A DNA stretch of 6,059 nucleotides. Origin: Defluviitaleaceae bacterium. Lineage in GTDB: Bacteria > Bacillota > Clostridia > Lachnospirales > WQUN01. Location: positions 1-6,059 of the forward strand of contig WRKK01000196.1 in NCBI GenBank assembly GCA_009782245.1. Reading direction: 5' to 3'. Made by a program: the position numbers and the translations under genes. Under the pieces are notes generated by a model. The model worked only from the letters and a program-made list of their open reading frames with translations. It did no database searches and was not told the origin of the DNA. Below, piece after piece: positions 1 to 4,806 of the stretch; the first letter of the stretch is position 1, and each line of letters starts with the position of its first letter.

Positions 1-42
1 GTGCTGGTCGTCATGGTGTTGACTGGGATTATTGGAGGTTAA
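1..42 (+). CDS. Possible 3' end of an unidentified upstream gene (partial)
   Basis: Frame 1 is open from the left edge and ends at a TAA at 40-42, giving the hydrophobic tail VLVVMVLTGIIGG. It could be the end of a membrane protein, but 13 residues are too few to name a family. Frame 3 is also open from the edge and ends at the TAA at 81-83; it reads as a Trp- and Arg-rich peptide and looks less protein-like. Which frame is real cannot be decided here. A GGAGG at 34-38 overlaps the end of the frame-1 reading. Confidence 0.3.
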   Translation: MLVVMVLTGIIGG

Positions 43-256
43 GAATGGGGGACAAAATGGTAAATTTTGGGAGATCGCCGTAAAATCGGCGTTTGCGGTT
101 AGGAATCGGCTTTGGAAGAGTGGGCGGCGTGAGAAAGCCGCCCACAAGGCACAGCGAGCAAGGCAAGCGTGAAAATTCGTCAATGTTATCGCCACCTCTG
201 CGGCATTTTCCGCTTGAAATAGAAAAAGCGAGTAATAGGGAGAAAAGGGGAGAAAA
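43..256. other. Noncoding stretch between the left-edge gene and the Xre gene
   Basis: No convincing gene lies here. The GGAGG at 34-38 followed by ATG at 45 opens only a 12-codon frame (MGDKMVNFGRSP, stop 81-83). Three inverted repeats are visible: CGCCG/CGGCG (76-80 and 87-91), a perfect 9-bp stem at 120-145, and GCGG/CCGC (200-203 and 210-213). I see no -35/-10 pair with good spacing for the downstream regulator gene, so its promoter stays unassigned. The ribosome binding site for that gene (AGGGGAG) sits just before position 257. Confidence 0.5.
120..145. repeat. Strong intergenic hairpin, 9-bp perfect stem
   Basis: GTGGGCGGC (120-128) pairs perfectly with GCCGCCCAC (137-145) around an 8-nt loop. 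Neither strand has a T-run after the stem, so it is not a standard intrinsic terminator. It could be an RNA-stabilising 3' structure of the upstream transcript or a protein-binding inverted repeat. Confidence 0.55.
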
Positions 257-628
257 ATGACGATAGGCGAGAAGATAAAAAAATTACGTTTAGCGGCGGA
301 GATGTCGCAAGAGCAGTTGGCGAGTCGGTTGTATGTGTCGAGGCAATGCGTTTCCAAATGGGAGCGAGATGCGGCTGCACCTTGCGTGTATTCGGTCGTG
401 CGGATTAGTGAGATTTTTGGGGTAACTACGGATTTTTTGTTGAAAAATCCGCCACAGATTGGTAATTTTGGCGAAAATGGCGTTGTTTTGGGGTTTGGTG
501 GTGGTTTCGGTGGCGTGAAGAGCCGTAGGGTTTACACAATGACCGAACGTGTGGCGAAGAAAGCCGAGCGAGCGAAAAGGCGGAAGAAAGCCGAGCGGTT
601 TGTGCAAGTTCGGCTACGGAGCGGTTGA
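257..628 (+). CDS. Xre-family helix-turn-helix transcriptional regulator
   Basis: A 123-aa protein. Residues 1-64 form a Cro/C1-type HTH (HTH_3) domain: MTIGEKIKKLR leads into SQEQLASRLYVSRQCVSKWE (about 17-36), where the second helix and the SRQxVSKWE recognition helix are clear, and it closes with SEIFGVTTDFLL. This fold binds operator DNA, usually as a dimer. The rest is unusual: residues 65-90 are Gly-rich (LGFGGGFGGV) and 90-123 are very Lys/Arg-rich (KKAERAKRRKKAER), with no membrane segment or known effector domain. A 14-nt direct repeat (557-570 and 584-597) underlies the basic part. The start is supported by AGGGGAG just upstream. It stands alone, closed by a terminator. The targets are unknown. 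The HTH call is firm; the tail may be a degraded or recently gained C-terminus. Confidence 0.88.
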   Translation: MTIGEKIKKLRLAAEMSQEQLASRLYVSRQCVSKWERDAAAPCVYSVVRISEIFGVTTDFLLKNPPQIGNFGENGVVLGFGGGFGGVKSRRVYTMTERVAKKAERAKRRKKAERFVQVRLRSG

Positions 629-637
629 GGTTGATTT

Positions 638-659
638 GGCGGATTTATCCGCCTTTTTT
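638..659 (+). terminator. Intrinsic terminator of the Xre gene
   Basis: GGCGGA (638-643), loop TTTA, TCCGCC (648-653), then six T residues (654-659). This is a textbook rho-independent terminator beginning 9 nt after the stop codon. Confidence 0.9.
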
Positions 660-685
660 GTTGGGGGCAATGGGCGGATTTTCAC

Positions 686-718
686 AAAAAATCAAGGGCG
701 AGAGCTTCCTCGCCCTTG
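686..718 (-). terminator. Intrinsic terminator of the minus-strand CPBP operon
   Basis: A 10-bp perfect stem, CAAGGGCGAG (693-702) with CTCGCCCTTG (709-718), has a 6-nt loop. Read on the minus strand, the stem is followed by A and then TTTTTT (691-686). It lies 24 nt past the stop of the CPBP gene and faces the Xre-gene terminator, so the two converging units are insulated. Confidence 0.9.
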
Positions 719-742
719 GTTTCTGCCCTTTGCTTTGCAACT

Positions 743-1507
743 TCATTTCCGAGAAATCCACCAACCCCAAACATTAACCGCCACCACAAACACCAATCCA
801 GCCACGCTCGCCCAAAAAAACGAATAATTCTCGCCGCCCCAAATCCACAGCGACGTGTACGACCAGTTGATTATCGTGTGCGCCAATGTTACCGCCACGA
901 GTGAGAAATATCGCCGAAATATCAGCACTAACGCTTGGTGCATGAAAAATACGCCCACCAAATACATCAGCAACTCCGCGCCGAGCGATATTCCGCTAAG
1001 CAACGCAATCGGCACGTGGACGAACGCAAACATCGCCGCACCCACGCCAATCGCCAACCTATCCGTCCGAAACACGCCATACAGCCGTGTTTGCAGGAAT
1101 CCCACAAAGAAAATATCCTCATACGCCGCCATTACGAAAAAGTAGAAAAACAGCCACAAAGACCGCATTATTGGGGCAAGTTGCATATCTTCGTATAAAA
1201 TCGGCGGTAACGCAATATTGATTATTATCGGAATTACGGCGAAAATCAGCCCCAAAACCGCCGCCTTGCCGAGCCGTTCGCCGTGCAAGCCGATTGACCG
1301 CAAGCCCTGCTTTTTCAGCAAAACCACGCCAAAAACCAGCGCCGTCAGCACCGCCGCGCCGATTAGACTAATCGCCTGCCGCTGGTTGACATCGTATTCC
1401 GAGAAAACGACAGCCAACGCCGCCCACGCCATAAACAGCACATAAACGCCAATCGCCGCCGCTGTATCTCTTTTCCGATATTTTGTTACCTCTTCTTGAA
1501 AATTCAT
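743..1507 (-). CDS. CPBP (CAAX/Abi-type) family intramembrane protease or immunity-like protein
   Basis: A 254-aa polytopic protein with about eight hydrophobic segments (roughly 16-36, 46-64, 82-101, 117-138, 153-170, 178-197, 200-220, 231-250) and a basic cytoplasmic N-terminus. The CPBP family (Rce1-like glutamate proteases, including bacteriocin self-immunity proteins) carries EExxxR, FxxxH and HxxxN/D motifs. Here motif 2 is F160-A-F-V-H164 and motif 3 is H210-T-I-I-N214, both intact. Motif 1 reads E130-D131-I-F-F-V135-G, so the second Glu is Asp and the Arg is Val. The fold is clear but proteolytic activity is uncertain. The start is supported by AGGGAG at 1520-1515, 7 nt before ATG. 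It is probably the last gene of an operon with the upstream lipoprotein and a possible small peptide, and it ends at a strong terminator. Confidence 0.85.
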   Translation of the reverse strand: MNFQEEVTKYRKRDTAAAIGVYVLFMAWAALAVVFSEYDVNQRQAISLIGAAVLTALVFGVVLLKKQGLRSIGLHGERLGKAAVLGLIFAVIPIIINIALPPILYEDMQLAPIMRSLWLFFYFFVMAAYEDIFFVGFLQTRLYGVFRTDRLAIGVGAAMFAFVHVPIALLSGISLGAELLMYLVGVFFMHQALVLIFRRYFSLVAVTLAHTIINWSYTSLWIWGGENYSFFWASVAGLVFVVAVNVWGWWISRK

Positions 1508-1543
1508 TTTACATCTCCCTTTCTGATTTCCGAGATTTACTCG

Positions 1544-1639
1544 CTACTCGGACTTCTTGAAATGATTTACAATCGTCTTTACCAAGCCCGAAATGCCAGT
1601 GCTAGTCGGCACAACTACGAGCAATGCCGCACCGTGCAA
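1544..1639 (-). CDS. Possible 31-aa peptide gene between the lipoprotein and CPBP genes
   Basis: A TTG start (1639-1637) lies 6 nt after GGGAG (1650-1646), which overlaps the last codons of the lipoprotein gene. The frame runs 31 codons to TAG (1546-1544). The peptide has a hydrophobic start (MHGAALLVVV), a Pro-Thr-Ser-Thr-Gly turn, and a C-terminal stretch GLVKTIVNHFKKSE that could form a cationic amphipathic helix. It ends 36 nt before the CPBP start. It lies in the same frame as the lipoprotein, separated from it by the lipoprotein's TAG and one codon. I recognise no family. An open frame of this length can arise by chance, and the non-ATG start weakens the call. The ribosome binding site, spacing and composition are why it is listed. 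Confidence 0.3.
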   Translation of the reverse strand: MHGAALLVVVPTSTGISGLVKTIVNHFKKSE

Positions 1640-1642
1640 CTG

Positions 1643-2086
1643 CTACTCCCAATCCACGGAAACGGCGACATTTTCGGTGCGGTCAAAGTAGAGTTCTAGC
1701 CGCAGTTCGCCAGGCAAAAACAAAGAAAACATATCTGGAAGTAAAATGTTTCCGACCTTGTCGTCCAATCCGTCGTGCAAATCCAGTATCTGCACAAATT
1801 CGCCCTGTGTCAACGACATGGTTATCGCGCCACTTGTCAAGCTACTTTGCACGTGCATGGCGGCGAGTTGCGTGGCTGTAACCGAGATGTCGCGCCGTCC
1901 GTTGCCACGCAGGCTGTTGGCTGTGATTTCCCAGTTTGTAAGGGTTCGCTCCTCGTTCATGCCAGAGTCGACCCTCATCGTCCACACGCTGCTAGTTTCG
2001 CCCAACGCCCACGGAACACAGCCCGTAAACACGCCAAACATCAGCGTACACGTGAGTAAAACTGCAATGTTTCCTAATTTTTTCAT
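1643..2086 (-). CDS. Small secreted lipoprotein of unknown function
   Basis: A 147-aa protein from the ATG at 2086, which has GGAGG (2096-2092) 5 nt upstream. A longer reading from an upstream TTG would put that ribosome binding site inside the coding region, so it is rejected. Residues 1-23 are a lipoprotein signal peptide: MKK, a hydrophobic core, and a lipobox FTGC with Cys23 as the predicted lipidated residue (F at -3 is less usual than L). The mature part (24-147) has no membrane segment. Its alternating polar and hydrophobic pattern (WTMRVDSG, AITMSLTQGEFVQILDL, LRLELYFD, VAVSVDW) suggests an all-beta domain on the outer face of the membrane. I do not recognise a named family. It is first in the operon, read from the promoter at 2163-2192, with the possible small peptide and CPBP genes downstream. 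Confidence 0.75.
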   Translation of the reverse strand: MKKLGNIAVLLTCTLMFGVFTGCVPWALGETSSVWTMRVDSGMNEERTLTNWEITANSLRGNGRRDISVTATQLAAMHVQSSLTSGAITMSLTQGEFVQILDLHDGLDDKVGNILLPDMFSLFLPGELRLELYFDRTENVAVSVDWE

Positions 2087-2162
2087 ACTTTCCTCCAATT
2101 TCTACGATTTTGCGTTTGAATTTCGGATTTTTCCGTTCGCAATTTCGTTTGGTAATGAGAAT

Positions 2163-2192
2163 ATTATAAAATGGGCGGTTGATGGAAGTCAA
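2163..2192 (-). promoter_or_regulatory. Sigma-A promoter for the lipoprotein-CPBP operon
   Basis: On the minus strand, TTGACT (-35, 2192-2187), an 18-nt spacer, and a perfect TATAAT (-10, 2168-2163). It lies about 75 nt before the lipoprotein ATG. An inverted repeat CGGTTG/CAACCG (2176-2181 and 2194-2199) brackets the -35 box and could be an operator. Confidence 0.8.
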
Positions 2193-2312
2193 GCAACCGT
2201 TAGTTGCGTTTTTGAAAATGGGGCGAAAAACGGCTGCAAAAGGCGAAAATATCACGTTGCACTTTTTAGTTGCGGCTGTCCAAAAAAAATTTCGCAATTT
2301 TTCACAAAACGC

Positions 2313-2341
2313 TTGCAAAAATTTTCGGAATGGGTTATAAT
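2313..2341 (+). promoter_or_regulatory. Sigma-A promoter for the AAA-ATPase/PD-(D/E)XK gene
   Basis: TTGCAA (-35, 2313-2318), a 17-nt spacer, and TATAAT (-10, 2336-2341), about 30 nt before the ATG at 2372. The predicted leader is short, around 25 nt. The ribosome binding site is GGGGG with upstream AA (about 2357-2363), 8 nt before the start. Confidence 0.8.
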
Positions 2342-2371
2342 GAATTATAAATCGAAAAGGGGGACACACCA

Positions 2372-4012
2372 ATGATTTTAGGCTCAACAAAAAGGATAGA
2401 TTTAAGCACCTCGGCGTTCGAGAGGATAGTAACGGACGGCAGCCTATATGTGGACAAAACCCACATGATAGAGCATTTTTTGCGTGATTCCAGTGCGGTA
2501 CATCTAGTTACACGCCACAGACGACTGGGAAAAACGCTGAATATGGACACTTTGCGGTGCTTTCTGACGGATTCGGCGGATTATCGGCATTTGTTCAAGG
2601 GGCTGTACATTGAAAGTAGCCCAGTTTGGGAAAAAGCGAACTCCGCACCCGTGTTTTACTTTGATTTTAAGGGGTTGAATCCGCAACGGTACAAGGAAGA
2701 AATTTACGACACAATTTGCGATTATATCGATATGTACTGTGAAAACGCCGTTTTAAGCAGAGCTACTATGCGGTATCTTAACGAAAATCAAGTTGACAAC
2801 CCAAACGGCTTGCTATATCTCACGGAATCCGTCTACAAAGCCACTGGCAAGCGTTCCTACATTCTCATTGACGAATACGACAAGTTGCTCATGGACAACC
2901 ACAAATCCGATAAATACGAGGAAATTCGAGATTTTGAAACGCTGTTTTTCTCGACTGGCGTGAAAGGCAATCATTATTTGGAAAAAGCCCTAATTACGGG
3001 CGTTATGCGGATTTCCAAGGAGAGCCTGTTTAGCGGACTGAACAATATCGTGGATTTTGATATGTTTGACGATGAACTTTACACCAACGATTACGGTTTT
3101 ACGGAGCAGGAAGTGGCGGAATTATGCGATATGGCGGAATTAGACGCACCCACCAGAGCCACTCTAAAAGCGTGGTACAACGGCATAATGATTAACGGAA
3201 CGCCCATTTACAACACTTATTCCACGGTATCGTTTTTGAATAGTGGCAAATTTCGCTGTCATTGGACACGCAGCGGCGTAATGGACACAATCGCTGATTT
3301 GCTGAACGAAGAGCGAATGGAAACGATTACACGACTCTTGGCTGGCGAAGAGGTTGAAATGCCTGTCGAAAGGCGTTTTTCGGTAATTGGACTTCTGAAA
3401 AATCCGCAAAACTCGGATTTTTATTCTCTGCTTGTGCAGGCTGGATATTTGGCTGTGCAGAAAAATCTTGAATCATCGGAAACAGCTTACGATTTTATGT
3501 TGCTTTCTGTGCCGAACAAGGAACTGACGATTGCGTGGCAACAATTTATTCTAAAACACGCCTTTGCAGAGCCTACCGCCGTTCTCAACATTTTCCGCAA
3601 CTATAAAAATCCGAAAAAATTCGCCGAGGATTTGGAGAAAATCTTGGACGACAGAATGTCAGTTTACGATTTTGAGAAACCACGAGATAGGGAAAAGCAA
3701 AAAATTCTTGAACGCAGCTATCAGCAGTTTATGCTGATTTTGTTATGTGCTTACGGCGATTCTGAGAAACACCCAATTTCCAACCGAGAAAGCGGCGACG
3801 GCAGATATGATGTTTTGGTCGAGCGGCGAGAGGCTTATTATATTTTCGAGTTGAAATCTTGCGAAAAGGCGGAGCAGTTGGAAACAGCCGCACAAAAGGC
3901 TTTAGAACAGATAAATCTAAAACGTTATGGTGCAGATTTGGATTCGGAAAAGTTGCTTATCAAGATTGGTATGGCTTTTTGTGGGAAACAGTGCAGAGTT
4001 GTTTGCGAATGA
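2372..4012 (+). CDS. AAA-ATPase-like protein with C-terminal PD-(D/E)XK nuclease-like domain
   Basis: A 546-aa protein of the AAA-ATPase_like (PF09820-type) family with a PDDEXK_9/DUF1703-type C-terminus, a pairing common in anaerobic Bacillota and Bacteroidota. The N-terminal block FERIVTDGSLYVDKTHMIE (about 16-34) is the family signature. Walker A is T47-R-H-R-R-L-G-K54-T55; the family usually reads RPRRFGKS/T, so Pro is His and Phe is Leu, but GKT is intact. Walker B is YILIDEYDK (163-171). The nuclease-like core is GRYD480 followed by IFE493-L-K495-S, with a downstream AxxALEQI (507-514), so the D, E and K residues are present. Length is normal for the family and the frame is intact. The role is unproven; mobile-element or defence-related nucleic-acid functions have been suggested for the family. 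It has its own promoter and terminator, so no operon partner. It is cytoplasmic, with no signal peptide. Confidence 0.9.
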   Translation: MILGSTKRIDLSTSAFERIVTDGSLYVDKTHMIEHFLRDSSAVHLVTRHRRLGKTLNMDTLRCFLTDSADYRHLFKGLYIESSPVWEKANSAPVFYFDFKGLNPQRYKEEIYDTICDYIDMYCENAVLSRATMRYLNENQVDNPNGLLYLTESVYKATGKRSYILIDEYDKLLMDNHKSDKYEEIRDFETLFFSTGVKGNHYLEKALITGVMRISKESLFSGLNNIVDFDMFDDELYTNDYGFTEQEVAELCDMAELDAPTRATLKAWYNGIMINGTPIYNTYSTVSFLNSGKFRCHWTRSGVMDTIADLLNEERMETITRLLAGEEVEMPVERRFSVIGLLKNPQNSDFYSLLVQAGYLAVQKNLESSETAYDFMLLSVPNKELTIAWQQFILKHAFAEPTAVLNIFRNYKNPKKFAEDLEKILDDRMSVYDFEKPRDREKQKILERSYQQFMLILLCAYGDSEKHPISNRESGDGRYDVLVERREAYYIFELKSCEKAEQLETAAQKALEQINLKRYGADLDSEKLLIKIGMAFCGKQCRVVCE

Positions 4013-4078
4013 TATTTTCCGAAAAATTTGACAATCATTAGTACCAAAGTTTAACTTTGCGGAAAGCTACAAAATAAC

Positions 4079-4110
4079 GGCAAAAGGCGACTTCACGGTC
4101 GCCTTTTGCC
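4079..4110. terminator. Bidirectional terminator between convergent ATPase and macro-domain genes
   Basis: A 13-bp perfect stem: 4079-4091 (GGCAAAAGGCGAC) pairs with 4098-4110 around the loop TTCACG. The A4 and T4 tracts flank the GC core on both strands, the usual form of a two-way terminator, although no long T-run follows beyond the stem. It lies 66 nt after the ATPase stop and 12 nt past the end of the macro-domain gene. Confidence 0.8.
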
Positions 4111-4122
4111 AACTTTGCCAAT

Positions 4123-4596
4123 CTAAAAATCATAAACAAAAACCTCAACATTTTTCTCAATCAAATGGCGGATTATCAGCGGTTCAATCTGCTCCCACTT
4201 GCCGCCAGCCAGCCCACAGCCAATTCTGGGCATATGCACCGTGGCGTTTAATTCGGCGGCTTTTTCCGACAATTTGACCAACGCATTTTCCACCGCATCA
4301 TATCTTATCGGTGGGGCTTTGAAAGGCATTTTTACGCCCCTTTGCCCTATCATATTTGCAACGTAAATTTCCTGCTCCACCTGCACAAACTGCACTTCGC
4401 CCAACCCAAAATTTTCCTTGGATTTGTACCACGTCCTGTACTGCTTTTCAGGCTCTTTCCAACGCTTGGAAACCGCTAAAACAAAGCCCTTTCCCCAACC
4501 GCCGATGTCGTTGCAAATGTGAGCGATTATCTTCGTGCCGTTGCCTATCGGTGCGGTCGCATCGCCTTTTGTGTACGTTATTTGTCTATTTTCCAT
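4123..4596 (-). CDS. Macro-domain protein (ADP-ribose / Appr-1''-p processing type)
   Basis: A 157-aa single macro domain. Visible elements are the YTKGDAT strand-loop (8-14), the IAHICND motif (24-30) followed by GGWGKGFVLAVSKRW (32-46), which forms the ADP-ribose pocket, and PRIGCGLAGGKWEQIEPLI (123-141), the phosphate-binding loop plus helix. Such proteins bind ADP-ribose and often remove it from proteins or hydrolyse ADP-ribose-1''-phosphate. The order and GCGL loop resemble the Poa1p/TARG1 branch. As I recall, TARG1 has a catalytic Asp directly after GCGL; here it is Ala130, so TARG1-type deglycosylation should not be assumed. The start is set by AGGAGG (4607-4602), 5 nt before ATG. It has its own promoter, shares a control region with the divergent acetyltransferase, and has no DarT-like toxin beside it. 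It is cytoplasmic. Confidence 0.87.
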   Translation of the reverse strand: MENRQITYTKGDATAPIGNGTKIIAHICNDIGGWGKGFVLAVSKRWKEPEKQYRTWYKSKENFGLGEVQFVQVEQEIYVANMIGQRGVKMPFKAPPIRYDAVENALVKLSEKAAELNATVHMPRIGCGLAGGKWEQIEPLIIRHLIEKNVEVFVYDF

Positions 4597-4684
4597 TTTG
4601 TCCTCCTAGCTAATTGTGTGTAAGCGGCATAAATCCGCCAAAATATCATATTTGCGAGCCGATTTTCGCCACGCAAACCTTACA
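4597..4684 (-). other. Possibly structured 5' leader of the macro-domain gene
   Basis: From the predicted transcription start (around 4684) to the ATG is roughly 88 nt. It holds two inverted repeats: TTTGCG/CGCAAA (4672-4677 with 4651-4656, 15-nt loop) and GCGG/CCGC (4638-4635 with 4627-4624). Neither is followed by a T-run, so this is not a clear attenuator. I recognise no known riboswitch. It may just be an untranslated leader. Confidence 0.3.
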
Positions 4685-4690
4685 TTCACT

Positions 4691-4719
4691 ATAATAACAG
4701 GATTTTTCCAGTTTGTCAA
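4691..4719 (-). promoter_or_regulatory. Sigma-A promoter for the macro-domain gene
   Basis: On the minus strand, a perfect TTGACA (-35, 4719-4714), a 17-nt spacer, and TATTAT (-10, 4696-4691). It points away from the acetyltransferase promoter; the two -35 boxes are 28 nt apart. Confidence 0.85.
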
Positions 4720-4726
4720 GTCCTGC

Positions 4727-4749
4727 AAAAATTTTTTTCAAAAAAATTT
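4727..4749. promoter_or_regulatory. Symmetric A/T tract between divergent promoters, candidate shared UP element
   Basis: A 10-bp perfect palindrome, AAATTTTTTT (4729-4738), C, AAAAAAATTT (4740-4749), fills the gap between the two divergent -35 boxes. A- and T-tracts directly upstream of -35 match UP elements, which bind the RNA polymerase alpha C-terminal domain. The element is placed to serve both directions. Its last two bases overlap the + strand -35. Confidence 0.55.
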
Positions 4750-4776
4750 GACACGCTCCAACGCATATGCTATAAT
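4748..4776 (+). promoter_or_regulatory. Consensus sigma-A promoter for the GNAT gene
   Basis: A perfect TTGACA (4748-4753), a 17-nt spacer ending in TATGC, and a perfect TATAAT (4771-4776). This is the strongest promoter in the window and predicts a leader of about 23 nt before the ATG at 4807. Confidence 0.92.
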
Positions 4777-4806
4777 AAAATAAAAACGCAAAAAACGGAG
4801 GAAAAT

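Noticed and set aside
120..145. Hairpin considered as an intrinsic terminator
   Set aside because: No T-run follows the stem on either strand.
549..827. Plus-strand frame running past the Xre stop
   Set aside because: It crosses two terminators and the end of the CPBP gene, has no ribosome binding site, and encodes no recognisable domain.
2087..2098. Upstream TTG start four codons before the lipoprotein ATG
   Set aside because: The GGAGG ribosome binding site would lie inside the coding region; the ATG at 2086 has ideal spacing and begins the signal peptide with MKK.
1746..2375. 209-aa plus-strand frame
   Set aside because: It lies antisense to the lipoprotein gene, across its promoter and ribosome binding site. 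Its composition is that of a shadow frame.
1992..2390. 132-aa minus-strand frame over the lipoprotein start
   Set aside because: It runs through two predicted promoters and overlaps the lipoprotein signal peptide in another frame, with no ribosome binding site.
3859..4041. 60-aa plus-strand frame at the end of the ATPase gene
   Set aside because: It is fully embedded in another frame of the nuclease-like domain, whose catalytic residues are intact in the main frame.
4045..4059. Near-perfect palindrome CAAAGTT-T-AACTTTG after the ATPase stop
   Set aside because: It is A/T-rich with a 1-nt loop that cannot form a hairpin at full length, and the strong terminator just downstream explains the region better.
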